The notes under the pieces were generated by a model, which was not told where the DNA came from, did not search any database, and worked only from the letters and a program-made list of their open reading frames with translations. Of a stretch of 64,000 nt of DNA, positions 38,472 to 47,992 are shown piece by piece (the stretch's first letter is position 1; the number at the start of each line of letters is the position of its first letter). The stretch comes from JAGTVG01 sp963820995. GTDB taxonomy: Bacteria > Bacteroidota > Bacteroidia > Cytophagales > Cyclobacteriaceae. The stretch covers positions 24,235-88,234 of the forward strand of contig CAWGCL010000017.1 in the NCBI GenBank assembly GCA_963820995.1, in the 5' to 3' direction. Position numbers and translations under genes: made by a program.

Positions 38472-39653
38472 TCATATCTTTTCCCTGGATAAAACGCGGT
38501 ATAAGTTTTTAACCAGGCTATCAATTTCCCTCTTTCTCACGATTAAGGGAGGTAAAAGCCTGATTGTTTTTTCAGCGGTACAGTTTACCAGAAACCCTCT
38601 TTCCAGCATTTTTATCATAATCGGTCGGCAAGGAACTTTAAGTTCAATTCCAACCATAAGTCCCATTCCCCTAACTTCATTTACAATAGATAATTTCCTG
38701 GTCATTTTTTCAAGCCTGGACAATAGGTACATGCCCTGCTTTTGGGCATTTTCAATGAGTTCCTTGTTTATTATGGTAGTAACGACTGCTTCAGCTACAC
38801 TACATGCCAGGGGATTCCCACCAAATGTTGTACCATGGTCACCATATGTAAATCCTCTGGATATTTCATCGGTAGTCAATACGGCTCCAATTGGAAAACC
38901 GCCACCAAGTGCTTTTGCAACTGTTATGATATCGGGTTTTATTCCAAAATGCATATGACCAAACAAATTACCTGTTCGTCCGAAACCGGTTTGTATCTCA
39001 TCAAAAATAAGGAGAACATCATTCTCCTTACAATGCTGATGAAGCTCTGCAATAAATTCCTTATGAGCCGGAATAACACCTCCTTCTCCCTGTACAGCTT
39101 CAACAAATACGGCGATTGTATCCTTGTTTATATTTTCTATAGCAGTCTTCAGGTCATTAAATGGTAATTTCAAAAATCCCGCAGGTAAAGGAGCGAAACC
39201 CTTTTGTAATTTTTCTGATCCCATCGATATGGATGCGATAGACCGTCCGTGAAAAGCTCCGGTAAAAGAAACTATAGGGCCTTTTTTCCCTTTTTGATTC
39301 CCTATCTTGCGTGCAAGTTTAATGGCAGCTTCATTTGCCTCCAATCCCGAATTACAAAAGAAGACTCTTTCATATCCACTCAAGCCACAAAGAAGTTTGG
39401 CCAGTCGTGCCTGGGGAACGGTATAATATATATTCGAAGTGTGAATTAATCTTTGTGATTGGTTCCGGATAGCCTTTATTATTGCTGGATGGCTGTGGCC
39501 AAGCGCATTGACTGCAATTCCAGAAAGAAAATCCAGATATTTATCTCCTTTTGAGTCCCATACATTTATGCCTTTGCCTTTTACGAGGGTAACAGGCAAT
39601 CGACGGTATAAGTCAAAATGATAAGACTTTTCTAACTCTTGTGTTGAGTCCAT
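38472..39653 (-). CDS. Class III aminotransferase (acetylornithine/ornithine aminotransferase-like)
   Basis: A 393-residue fold I PLP aminotransferase. The cofactor Lys247 is in TVAKALGGGFPIGA, Asp218 is in LIFDEIQTGFGRTG, with CNSGLEANEAAIKLAR near 100-115 and GDHGTTFGGNPLAC near 272. Length and these segments match the ArgD/ornithine-oxoacid aminotransferase/GabT group. ArgD would act in arginine synthesis, but no other arg genes lie here, so ornithine or a related diamine is also possible. It starts 12 bp after the stop of the protease gene and is probably co-transcribed with it. Confidence 0.82.
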   Translation of the reverse strand: MDSTQELEKSYHFDLYRRLPVTLVKGKGINVWDSKGDKYLDFLSGIAVNALGHSHPAIIKAIRNQSQRLIHTSNIYYTVPQARLAKLLCGLSGYERVFFCNSGLEANEAAIKLARKIGNQKGKKGPIVSFTGAFHGRSIASISMGSEKLQKGFAPLPAGFLKLPFNDLKTAIENINKDTIAVFVEAVQGEGGVIPAHKEFIAELHQHCKENDVLLIFDEIQTGFGRTGNLFGHMHFGIKPDIITVAKALGGGFPIGAVLTTDEISRGFTYGDHGTTFGGNPLACSVAEAVVTTIINKELIENAQKQGMYLLSRLEKMTRKLSIVNEVRGMGLMVGIELKVPCRPIMIKMLERGFLVNCTAEKTIRLLPPLIVRKREIDSLVKNLYRVLSREKI

Positions 39654-39665
39654 AACGAAAAATAT

Positions 39666-41720
39666 TTATCCAATTCTAAAAGTCAGCCAGTCGGCAATAA
39701 TGTTTAATCCTTCCCTCAGGTAAGCATCTTCAACTTCGCTACCTTCAAAAATGACTTCATCTGTCTCGCCCTCCCGGAGTGTTCCATACAGTGCTTCCCT
39801 ATCTGCATTCAGTTGTTCGAGTTCTTCCTGTTCATTTTTTCTTTCATCCATGTTCAAACTTAACTCTTTAAGTTCCTGCATTTTCTGAAAGTCATTATTC
39901 TGGTTTATCAACTCGACAAGATAAGGATCATCCTTCAATCGCTTTTCATGTTCTTTTGCCAGTTTTCTAATGATATGATCATCAATTGAATTCATAGTTG
40001 TGAATTTTGATGATGAGATCTGGTCCCATGGAAGTGCCGTTGGCAACGCACTCTCACCAAACTCCTCTGCACTGAACCTTGATGGCAATTCAATATCAGG
40101 GGTGACGCCTTTATTTTGAGTACTGCTACCCGTAACCCTGTAAAACTTGGCTATTGTCATCTTTACTTGTCCGGGTTTTTCTTCCCATGATGGCAGAAAC
40201 CGGTCAATGTCAAGCAGGTTTTGTACGGTTCCTTTACCATAAGATTGCTCGCCAATAACGACTCCCCTTTTATAGTCCTGAATAGCTCCGGAAAAGATTT
40301 CAGATGCGGAGGCTGAAAACCTGTTGATCAATACTCCCAGTGGGCCATCATAATACAATTTGTCATCCTCATCTTCCTGTACATCAACCTTTCCGGTTGT
40401 ATTTTTAATCTGAACAACTGGTCCGTCGGGAATGAAAAGTCCGGTAAGTTCAATGGCTTCCGAAAGCGATCCGCCACCATTATTCCTTAAATCAAGCAGG
40501 ACTGCATCAATGCTATCGTTCTCTAAACTGCTCAGTAATTTTTTAACATCTTTAGTAGTACTTTTATAGTCAGGATCTCCCTTTCTCAGACCTTCAAAAT
40601 CAAGGTAAAAAGAGGGTACGGTAATTACTCCTATTCGGTAAGGCTTACTTCCGCGATAGATGGTCATAACCTCCTGTGTTGGGGCGGCTTCTTCAATTTT
40701 AATTTTATCCCTTACAAGCGATATTTCCACAGGCTTTGCATTTGTCCCATCTTCACCTTTCAAAATTTTCAAACGTATAGTTGATCCTTTGGGGCCACGA
40801 ATGATCTTTACCGCCTCATCAAGTCTCCATCCAATAATATCCACCCATTCACCATCTTCTCCCTGGGCAACACCCACGATACGGTCATCCTTCACAATAA
40901 GTTTACTTTTGAAAGCAGGCCCTCCAGGTAATATATTGGCCACCTTAGTATATTCATTATCGGATTGTAAGCTGGCACCAATTCCTTCAAGACTCTGGCT
41001 CATCCCAATCATAAAGTTATCATAAGTTATTGGAAGGAAATAATTGGTATGTGGGTCAAAGACTTCAGAAACGGAATTCATATAGATTTGAAAAACATCG
41101 TCGCTTTTAAGTTTCACAAGCCAGTTGAGCAGATTTTCATACCTCTTAGTCAGGTTCTCAGCTACTTTGTCCTTTTCCGTTTCATTCAGTAACCTGGTCA
41201 ACTTTTCATTTTTTATATATTTCCTCCAGTATTTATCCAGCTCATCATTGTTGCTGGCCCACTCAGTGTTCTCCCGGTCAATTACAATCACTTCATCCTT
41301 TGAGTAATCAAACTCTTCCTGGATAAGTTGAATAGCGTACTCAGTCCTGGTTTTATATCTTTCCTGAAATACATTATATATTTCAAATGCTGCAGTTAAA
41401 TCACCTGACCTGAGGCCATCATCCATAGTGTACCTGTATTTCTCAAATCCATCTATATCTTCCTGAAGAAAGTAGATTTTATTTGGATCAAAACCATCAA
41501 TATAATTATCAAAAATGATAGATGATAATGAATCATTGATCTGCATTTTCCTGAGATGATATTTTTCAAGAATAGTGGATACTACCATGCTGACCTTTTT
41601 CTGATGATCAGTAGGCATTAATATTCCTGAATCATTATCATTCGTGTGACTGCTTGTGGCAATCGATATGAACAGAACAACAAATGGCAGGATTAATCGT
41701 CTGATTTTATAATTATTCAT
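39666..41720 (-). CDS. Tail-specific protease (Prc/CtpA family, S41)
   Basis: A 684-residue periplasmic serine protease. A signal peptide (ILPFVVLFISIATSSH) is followed by a helical N-terminal domain (to about 220), a PDZ domain around 230-330 (KVANILPGGPAFKSKL, IVGVAQG), then the S41 catalytic core. The nucleophile Ser near 470 is in FSASASEIFSG, and the base Lys near 495 is in SYGKGTVQ. A C-terminal helical DUF3340-like tail contains the charged coiled stretch NMDERKNEQEELEQLNADRE. Prc-type enzymes trim or degrade envelope proteins, including cell-wall hydrolases, from their C-termini. It is divergent from a methyltransferase gene, 119 bp apart. Confidence 0.93.
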   Translation of the reverse strand: MNNYKIRRLILPFVVLFISIATSSHTNDNDSGILMPTDHQKKVSMVVSTILEKYHLRKMQINDSLSSIIFDNYIDGFDPNKIYFLQEDIDGFEKYRYTMDDGLRSGDLTAAFEIYNVFQERYKTRTEYAIQLIQEEFDYSKDEVIVIDRENTEWASNNDELDKYWRKYIKNEKLTRLLNETEKDKVAENLTKRYENLLNWLVKLKSDDVFQIYMNSVSEVFDPHTNYFLPITYDNFMIGMSQSLEGIGASLQSDNEYTKVANILPGGPAFKSKLIVKDDRIVGVAQGEDGEWVDIIGWRLDEAVKIIRGPKGSTIRLKILKGEDGTNAKPVEISLVRDKIKIEEAAPTQEVMTIYRGSKPYRIGVITVPSFYLDFEGLRKGDPDYKSTTKDVKKLLSSLENDSIDAVLLDLRNNGGGSLSEAIELTGLFIPDGPVVQIKNTTGKVDVQEDEDDKLYYDGPLGVLINRFSASASEIFSGAIQDYKRGVVIGEQSYGKGTVQNLLDIDRFLPSWEEKPGQVKMTIAKFYRVTGSSTQNKGVTPDIELPSRFSAEEFGESALPTALPWDQISSSKFTTMNSIDDHIIRKLAKEHEKRLKDDPYLVELINQNNDFQKMQELKELSLNMDERKNEQEELEQLNADREALYGTLREGETDEVIFEGSEVEDAYLREGLNIIADWLTFRIG

Positions 41721-41839
41721 TCTGTAAAAAGAAATTTATACTTGAATTTAAACGAATATATGCTTCAATTGATATAACAAACGTTATAATTGTTACTATA
41801 ATCAACAAAAGTGCCAGATTTTTTTGACATTTCTGGAAT

Positions 41840-42457
41840 ATGGATGTAAAAATGCTCAATAGTGCATTGGGAAATGCTGACCTGATCCTGATCGATCAGA
41901 TTCTTAAAAACCGCTTCCACAAGCAAATGAAGATTCTGGATGCCGGATGCGGGGAAGGACGCAACATGGTTTATTTCATTAACAATGATTTCAATATATA
42001 CGGTATTGATGATAATGCCGATGCTGTAAAAATGGCTAAATTATATTGCAAATCACTGAACAAAACTTTTGAGGTAGAGAACATACAAAATTTTGCTATT
42101 GAAAAAAACCCATTTCCTGATCAGTTTTTCGATGCCATAATCTGTATAAATGTCTTACACTCAGCCAAAAACCAGAATGATTTTTTTAAATGGTTCGAGC
42201 AATTGTTTCGAATGTTGAAATTCAGCGGATTACTGCTGCTTTCAGTACAAAGCCAAATTGGCCTGACCCATAATCATCAACAAAACGATAAAGAAAGTAG
42301 AAATTTTGCGGGAAACGAAGACTTCTATCTTCTAACAGAGAGCGTACTGAAAGAGATCTTGAAACTGGATTATTTAAAAACTTTCGAAAATACCAGGTCC
42401 ATCCTGATTGATAATGAAAAAAGCTACACTTATCTTTTCCTGGAAAAGTCCTGTTAG
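41840..42457 (+). CDS. Class I SAM-dependent methyltransferase
   Basis: A 205-residue methyltransferase with motif I ILDAGCGEGRNM (about 32-43), the adenosine-contact end NIYGIDDN, and post-motif DQFFDAIICINVLHSAKN, followed by FRMLKFSGLLLLSVQS (motif III). It resembles UbiE/tellurite-type methyltransferases. The acceptor is unknown. Its stop codon TAG overlaps by two bases the TAA stop of the convergent small gene, so the two reading frames meet within four bases. Confidence 0.8.
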   Translation: MDVKMLNSALGNADLILIDQILKNRFHKQMKILDAGCGEGRNMVYFINNDFNIYGIDDNADAVKMAKLYCKSLNKTFEVENIQNFAIEKNPFPDQFFDAIICINVLHSAKNQNDFFKWFEQLFRMLKFSGLLLLSVQSQIGLTHNHQQNDKESRNFAGNEDFYLLTESVLKEILKLDYLKTFENTRSILIDNEKSYTYLFLEKSC

Positions 42458-42735
42458 TTTTTAGTCATTTGAAGGTAGTGCTCCTTATTCAATTCATCCA
42501 GGATCATTAAGGCAATTTCTTCCTTTTCATTCACGATTCTTGGATCTTTTTCAATGGAACAAATGGATGGATTTACACCACACTGAAATGCCTCCAGAAA
42601 ATATTCTCCGGCAGACTCCCAAAGAATATCTGACAAAGGCAACTGGCCTTCTTTATCAATTTGAATGGAAGCCAGGGAGATCTCTTGCAGTTCCTCAAAG
42701 CCTTTAATTCTTAAAAAAATCTGAATACTTTTCAT
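42454..42735 (-). CDS. Small conserved hypothetical protein
   Basis: A 93-residue protein beginning MKSIQIFLRIKGFEELQEIS. The open frame extends 28 codons further, but that part overlaps the A/T-rich upstream spacer and reads as non-coding. It is acidic, with an alternating strand start and a helical end (EEIALMILDELNKEHYL). No recognised family. Its stop overlaps the convergent methyltransferase stop and its 5' side is divergent from methylglyoxal synthase. The compositional pattern and tight fit between neighbours support a real gene. Confidence 0.55.
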   Translation of the reverse strand: MKSIQIFLRIKGFEELQEISLASIQIDKEGQLPLSDILWESAGEYFLEAFQCGVNPSICSIEKDPRIVNEKEEIALMILDELNKEHYLQMTKN

Positions 42736-42847
42736 ACTTAATCTTTTACACTCACAAAAGATTGTATTTGTATCATTTATTATTTTTAATTTACAATTAA
42801 TTATAATTCGAAACAACATATTCAGTCAACATAATCTTTTAGAAAAA

Positions 42848-43279
42848 ATGAATACCAAGAGAATCGCGTTAGTGGCACATGATCATAAAAAACCATCAAT
42901 GGTAAGCTGGGCAAAATCTAACAAAAAGAAACTCCAAAACCATACTTTATATGCTACCGGAACAACAGGGAAAATATTAGAGAAGGCCCTTAATATGACC
43001 ATTAAAAAGCTGAAAAGTGGCCCGATTGGCGGTGATCAACAGATTGGAGCGTTAATAGCTGATCAGCAAATTGACATGCTGTTCTTCTTCTGGGATCCAC
43101 TTGAGCCACAACCCCATGACCCGGATGTAAAAGCTCTGCTGAGATTGGCTGTCGTATGGAATATCCCTGTCGCCAGCAATATTGCCTCTGCTGATTATTT
43201 AATAAATTCTCCCCTGTTCGATGGTACTTATGATCGTGAAATTCCTGATTTTACAGATCATATCAATCGTGCAACATGA
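42848..43279 (+). CDS. mgsA: Methylglyoxal synthase
   Basis: A 143-residue enzyme that turns dihydroxyacetone phosphate into methylglyoxal plus phosphate, a bypass of lower glycolysis. The catalytic aspartate is Asp63 in SGPIGGDQQIGA. The phosphate contacts are in ATGTTGK (36-42), and FFFWDPLEPQPHDPDVKALL contains the conserved His. VWNIPVASNIASADYLI completes the signature. Length and motif order are those of the E. coli enzyme. It is a single gene. Confidence 0.95.
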   Translation: MNTKRIALVAHDHKKPSMVSWAKSNKKKLQNHTLYATGTTGKILEKALNMTIKKLKSGPIGGDQQIGALIADQQIDMLFFFWDPLEPQPHDPDVKALLRLAVVWNIPVASNIASADYLINSPLFDGTYDREIPDFTDHINRAT

Positions 43280-43329
43280 TGCCTCAACCAAATAGTAGGG
43301 ATCAGTTAAAATGAAGGGGATTCATTGGT

Positions 43330-44040
43330 TTATTCCTGCCAGGGATTTGTTGCAAATACTGTCAGTTCGGGGATAAAACCACGGTCATCCATTTCCAGCG
43401 CTGACTTAACAGTATGTGCAATTTCTTCACTTCTAAGTCTGTTATGTCGTTCTGTTCTTTCAATTCTTTCAGTATTTCCGAAAGCGGTAGTAACTTCACT
43501 GGGATTTATTAAAATTACCCTGACATTATATTTCCGTAGTTCAGCCTGCCAGCATTCTGTCATACCTCTCAAAGCAAATTTGCTCGATGAATATACAGTT
43601 CCTCTTTCATACCCTTTTCTGGCCGCAGTTGAGGCAATATTAATTATGTTACCATAATTCTGCTCCTTAAACATTTGAGCAGCATATTTTGCCATCATGG
43701 CCGCCCCGATTACATTTACCTTATATACATTCAAAAAATCTTCTTCACTGACATCCGTAAGATGGGTAGACCGGCTACCTATTCCAGCATTATTCACCAG
43801 AACATCCAGTTTGCCCCATTTCTCGCGAATAAACTGATAGGTCTTCTCTATATGATCTGCATTTGCAACATCTGCGACAAAAGGTATCGCCCCGGTTTCT
43901 TTAGCTGCTGATTCCAATCTGTTTTGATCACGACCGGTTATGATCACCTCTGCACCGCTTTCAACGAGTATTTTGGCAGTAGCTTTTCCAATGCCAAGAC
44001 TACCACCTGTAATGAGAATTTTTGAACTTTGTATTTTCAT
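43330..44040 (-). CDS. Short-chain dehydrogenase/reductase
   Basis: A 236-residue classical SDR. The cofactor fingerprint is ITGGSLGIGKA (about 10-20), with VNNAGIGSRS near 86, the catalytic Ser in IASTAARKG and Tyr-x-x-x-Lys in VYSSSKFALRG near 152-160. An Arg after the second strand (TGRDQNRL) suggests NADP use. It resembles 3-oxoacyl-ACP reductase-like and sepiapterin-like SDRs; the substrate cannot be assigned. It lies 34 bp downstream of the M14 peptidase gene on the same strand. Confidence 0.85.
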   Translation of the reverse strand: MKIQSSKILITGGSLGIGKATAKILVESGAEVIITGRDQNRLESAAKETGAIPFVADVANADHIEKTYQFIREKWGKLDVLVNNAGIGSRSTHLTDVSEEDFLNVYKVNVIGAAMMAKYAAQMFKEQNYGNIINIASTAARKGYERGTVYSSSKFALRGMTECWQAELRKYNVRVILINPSEVTTAFGNTERIERTERHNRLRSEEIAHTVKSALEMDDRGFIPELTVFATNPWQE

Positions 44041-44074
44041 GATTGAACCATTTAAGGTGAAAGATTATTAACTA

Positions 44075-45814
44075 TTAATTTATTATCCTGAATACAGGAT
44101 ATTGTTTATACGATTTTTCGAAGTATTCCGAATGTCTGTATATATAATCTAACTGAGCCCGGGAATTGTTTCTGAAATTTTCATCCAGACGTCTTTTTTC
44201 GTTTATAGAATCTCTTAACCACGGCTTTTCATTTAGAATCCTCTCAGCTGTATCTTCAAATACGTAATCCGAAAAGTGTTCTTTCTGCTGAAGAACAGGA
44301 TCAAAGAAATTCCATTTAAAGAATGAATCCTCTGCTTCCGGTTCCAGGGTTTCTAATATATACCGCATGCCAGCTTGCGCTACAGGCACATAATAATCTC
44401 CCTTCCGAATCTTGACCGGTATTTTTACTGTTTTCACAGAGGTGCCGTAATGGGGATAATGTCCTTCATAAGGAAATTGATAGGTTTTGTAATCTTCAAT
44501 ATAATAGACCTCAACATCGAGGAGAGTGTCAGCCGGATACCTTGTGAAAGTAATATTGTTTACTTCAAGGTGTTGAATTATTTTATCCCATGCCTGCCTG
44601 ATCACATATGCTCTAGGAACCTTTATTGATTTACTTTCAAGCAGCTTATTATAATAGGGAATATTGTTCTCAAAGGGCTGGTCATGATCGTACAAAAGGC
44701 GCTTTCCATCCGTTACCCGGCTATCAATTTGACTGGCATGGTATCCTTTAAAAATTATCGTATCGGGATCGGTAAGGTCAGCTTCCCAGGATAAAACATA
44801 TTTTTCCGCTTTCAGAGTATTCTCCTGGTCTTTTTTCCGGATTGATCTGATGATGTCGCGATTTACAGAACCATTTTCCAGTACTGAAATAAGAAACTGA
44901 TAGGTAGCACTTACTCTCTCCTTAAATGATTTTAGCATATGGGCTTCTGACATGTAGCCAATCGTCTGAAACAGGGCAGTGTATCCTGTAGAATATCTGG
45001 GATAATCAAAGAATTGTTCATAACCTTTATCAGGTGTCTGACCATATATGTTTACAAAAGGGCACATCTCATATCCCTTCTTTTTCATAGATTCAAATAA
45101 AGAAGGGGTGAATTTCTCCTTCATGAACTGTCCAAGTAATCCTCCAAGCTTTTGTGGATGTGTGTCCAGGCTGGTCATAATATATTGATAATCCGCTCCA
45201 TTGGACGTATGCGTATCAACAAATATTTCAGGATCGAATGAATGAAAATATTTTACAAATGAGAGGGTGTTTTTTGCATCCATCTTGATAAAGTCCCTGT
45301 TCAGGTCCAGATTTTTTGCGTTTCCCCTGAATCCATACTCTTGTGGCCCATTTTGATTGGCACGGCTGAATGACCCTCTGACAAGCCCACCTCCAACATT
45401 ATAGAATGGAATAATGGCCAGGCTGATATTTCCTGAGATCCTGTCCAAAATATTCCCATTGGTCAGGTCCCGGACCAGCATCATGGATGCATCAACACCT
45501 GCTGGCTCACCAGGATGGATTGCGTTTAATATCAATATTCTGATTTTGTTTTTAGATTCAGATCCAGATTTTTCATTGAAGTTATAGGTAACTACATGCA
45601 AAGGATATCCGCTATCGGTCTGGCCGATTTCCTCGAGCTGTATCAATGGATATTGGTCTGCTAAATGTTTGTAATATTCAATACATTCAAAATAGGTGGA
45701 GGTCTTAATACCGTTTGATTTCTCAAAAGGTGTAATATTCTTTTGCTGTGCAGATAGACCCCATGCAAAGAATGATAGCACCGCAGTAATAAGAATAGAT
45801 TTAATATACGTCAT
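44075..45814 (-). CDS. Secreted M14-family zinc carboxypeptidase
   Basis: A 579-residue protein starting MTYIKSILITAVLSFFAWG, with a signal peptide cut after LSAQ. The longer frame to 45880 would put 22 extra residues before the signal, so the internal start is preferred. Zinc ligands His100 and Glu103 are in NAIHPGEPAGVD, and a third His is in FVDTHTSNGADY near 205. A long C-terminal half (MPVAQAGMRYILETLEP region) is typical of Bacteroidota M14 proteins. It likely trims peptides or murein in the periplasm. It lies 47 bp after the LOG gene and 34 bp before the SDR gene. Confidence 0.85.
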   Translation of the reverse strand: MTYIKSILITAVLSFFAWGLSAQQKNITPFEKSNGIKTSTYFECIEYYKHLADQYPLIQLEEIGQTDSGYPLHVVTYNFNEKSGSESKNKIRILILNAIHPGEPAGVDASMMLVRDLTNGNILDRISGNISLAIIPFYNVGGGLVRGSFSRANQNGPQEYGFRGNAKNLDLNRDFIKMDAKNTLSFVKYFHSFDPEIFVDTHTSNGADYQYIMTSLDTHPQKLGGLLGQFMKEKFTPSLFESMKKKGYEMCPFVNIYGQTPDKGYEQFFDYPRYSTGYTALFQTIGYMSEAHMLKSFKERVSATYQFLISVLENGSVNRDIIRSIRKKDQENTLKAEKYVLSWEADLTDPDTIIFKGYHASQIDSRVTDGKRLLYDHDQPFENNIPYYNKLLESKSIKVPRAYVIRQAWDKIIQHLEVNNITFTRYPADTLLDVEVYYIEDYKTYQFPYEGHYPHYGTSVKTVKIPVKIRKGDYYVPVAQAGMRYILETLEPEAEDSFFKWNFFDPVLQQKEHFSDYVFEDTAERILNEKPWLRDSINEKRRLDENFRNNSRAQLDYIYRHSEYFEKSYKQYPVFRIIN

Positions 45815-45861
45815 CTCAATATTCCTCTTCCTCAATTGAAATCCGGAGATCTCGACACTGG

Positions 45862-46437
45862 TCAGGTCTTTTCGATCCATTTGGTATCCTCAAACACAGG
45901 TGCATTCTTGATAATATTAATAATCTCCCCGGGATCACTACTTGACAAAAGTATATCGCGGTTATTTTTCTTCAGGAATCCAGCCGCTACCATATTATCG
46001 AGCATATCTAGGAATTGATCGTAGAATCCATTTATATTCAAAAGGCCAATAGGTTTTCTGATCAATTTTAACTGGATCCAGGTCAGGATCTCCCCCATTT
46101 CTTCAAGTGTCCCGAAACCACCGGGCAGGGCCAGAAATCCATCAGAGATTTCAGCCATTTTTTGTTTCCTTTCGTGCATGGATTCCACAATTATTAATTC
46201 AGTTACATTATCATGGCCTACTTCAAGGTCATAAAGGAATTTTGGAATAACGCCGATGACTTTACCATTCAGGGAAAGGATCTGATCTGCCAATACACCC
46301 ATTATCCCTATACTGCCACCTCCATATACCATGGTAAGTCCTTGATTTACGATAATCTCAGCAAGTTCTAATGCTGTATTTTCATAAACAGGATCATTCC
46401 CTTTGCTTGAACCACAAAATATGCATAAATGCTTCAT
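45862..46437 (-). CDS. LOG-family protein (cytokinin riboside 5'-monophosphate phosphoribohydrolase-like)
   Basis: A 191-residue Rossmann-like protein with the LOG signature: LCIFCGSSKGNDP at the start, VYGGGSIGIMG near 38-48, SMHERKQKM near 88 and PGGFGTLEE near 105-113. The family removes ribose 5-phosphate from nucleotides; in plants this activates cytokinins, and bacterial members act on AMP or similar. It is first in a probable three-gene run with the M14 peptidase and SDR. It is divergent from the TSUP transporter. Confidence 0.9.
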   Translation of the reverse strand: MKHLCIFCGSSKGNDPVYENTALELAEIIVNQGLTMVYGGGSIGIMGVLADQILSLNGKVIGVIPKFLYDLEVGHDNVTELIIVESMHERKQKMAEISDGFLALPGGFGTLEEMGEILTWIQLKLIRKPIGLLNINGFYDQFLDMLDNMVAAGFLKKNNRDILLSSSDPGEIINIIKNAPVFEDTKWIEKT

Positions 46438-46534
46438 TCTGTCAGATGTTTTTATATTACAAATACTTTTTCAAAATAGCTTTTATCTTTCTTATAAAAA
46501 AAAATTACGGATATTTACTGACAAAATTTTTATT

Positions 46535-47287
46535 ATGGAATGGTATGAGGTTTTGCTTATCATCTCTGTAGGATTTGTTGCAGGTTTTCTGAACACAATT
46601 GCCGGGGGCGGATCATTAATTACATTACCAATTCTGATTTTTCTTGGCTTACCACCAGCTGTAGCAAATGGCACCAACAGGATTGCAATATTCTCTCAAA
46701 ATATTTTTGGAGTATTGGGCTTCAAATCAAAAGGCGTATCTGATTTTCCATATAGTATTTCTCTTGGAATATCAGCTTTTATAGGGGCCATTATCGGGGC
46801 CAAAATTGCCGTAGATATACCAGGTGAATTATTCAATAAAATTCTTGCTGTATTAATAGTCCTTATCGTCTTATTCCCAATTCTGAAAAGGAAAGGAAAT
46901 GACCCCGGGAACATCATTGAAAGGACTGGAATAAAATACCGGATTATTGGGATAATTACATTTTTCTTCATTGGGATCTATGGGGGATTTATCCAGGCCG
47001 GAGTAGGTTTTATCATAATCGCAGCACTTTCGATCATAAACAGGTTTTCTCTTGTGAAAACCAACAGCATCAAAGTTTTTGTTGTATTGATATATACAAT
47101 TTCAGCACTGTTTATTTTTATCATTGAAGGAAAGATCCATTGGGGTTATGGCCTTACCCTCGCCATTGGCAATTCATCTGGTAGTTGGATAGCCAGCCGC
47201 CTTTCTGTCAGAAAGGGAGATAACTGGGTGAAATGGTTTATCATTGTTACAGTTGTGGCCCTCGCTGTAAAACTATGGTTGTTTTGA
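46535..47287 (+). CDS. TSUP-family transporter (TauE/SafE-like)
   Basis: A 250-residue membrane protein starting MEWYEVLLIISVGFVAGFL. The frame is open for 44 further codons upstream, but those overlap the A/T-rich spacer, so this ATG is preferred. About eight transmembrane helices form two repeats, each led by a family motif: GFLNTIAGGGSLITLPILIF in the first half and GGFIQAGVGFIIIAAL in the second. Family members move sulfite, sulfoacetate or other organic anions. The substrate is unknown. The gene stands alone. Confidence 0.85.
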   Translation: MEWYEVLLIISVGFVAGFLNTIAGGGSLITLPILIFLGLPPAVANGTNRIAIFSQNIFGVLGFKSKGVSDFPYSISLGISAFIGAIIGAKIAVDIPGELFNKILAVLIVLIVLFPILKRKGNDPGNIIERTGIKYRIIGIITFFFIGIYGGFIQAGVGFIIIAALSIINRFSLVKTNSIKVFVVLIYTISALFIFIIEGKIHWGYGLTLAIGNSSGSWIASRLSVRKGDNWVKWFIIVTVVALAVKLWLF

Positions 47288-47433
47288 AACAACCCATAAA
47301 AATTAAATGAAATTGCTCTGTAAATTGATTTACTTTGTATTGAGAAAAATTTAGTACGGATTTTTTGACAAAAGAATATAAAATTTTAAAATTTTGTTTC
47401 ATAACCTAAACCTTAAATAAAAAGAATAGAAAT

Positions 47434-47799
47434 ATGAATGTCAGGGGGAAATTATTTGAGATCTATGATGTCAGCAAGGTAAGCGAATCCTTCCGTAAGC
47501 GGGAATTCGTAATTGAATATAAAGAAAATCCACAATATCCCGAGTATCTGAAATTTGAATTGATTCAGGATAAATGTGACCTCTTGAACAATTTTAAAGT
47601 GGGTAGTCTTGTTGAAGTATATTTCAATTTAAAAGGAAGGTTATGGACAAATCCTAAAGGAGAGAAAGTATATTTCAATTCCTTACAAGCCTGGCGTCTT
47701 GAACCAATCGAAGGAGGCAATGACGCACCTGAAGAATATCAAGCCCCAATGGGTGGAGACCTGGCCACTTTTACCGAAGAGGATGAATTGCCTTTCTAA
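47434..47799 (+). CDS. DUF3127 protein (OB-fold-like)
   Basis: A 121-residue protein whose whole length fits DUF3127: VRGKLFEIYDVSKVSESFRKREFVI, YLKFELIQDKCDLLNNF, VGSLVEVYFNLKGRLW and VYFNSLQAWRL, ending in an acidic tail EEDELPF. The acidic DELPF end is reminiscent of the C-terminal tip of single-stranded-DNA-binding proteins, and the strand pattern is OB-like, so nucleic-acid binding is an attractive guess. Widespread in Bacteroidota; function not established. Confidence 0.88.
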   Translation: MNVRGKLFEIYDVSKVSESFRKREFVIEYKENPQYPEYLKFELIQDKCDLLNNFKVGSLVEVYFNLKGRLWTNPKGEKVYFNSLQAWRLEPIEGGNDAPEEYQAPMGGDLATFTEEDELPF

Positions 47800-47992
47800 T
47801 TCCGGCTAAAAGGATATTTCTACAATAGTTAAGGTGTCTTGAAAATTTCTTAAATTTTTGTATCCTCAAATGGCAGACTGATCAGCGCTTTATTATTTGA
47901 AATATTTTTTATCAATCTCAGCCGATATATAAAGAAATTAAAGATTTCTTAACAGTTCTCTATATCACTTTAAGCTAATAATCGATCATTCT

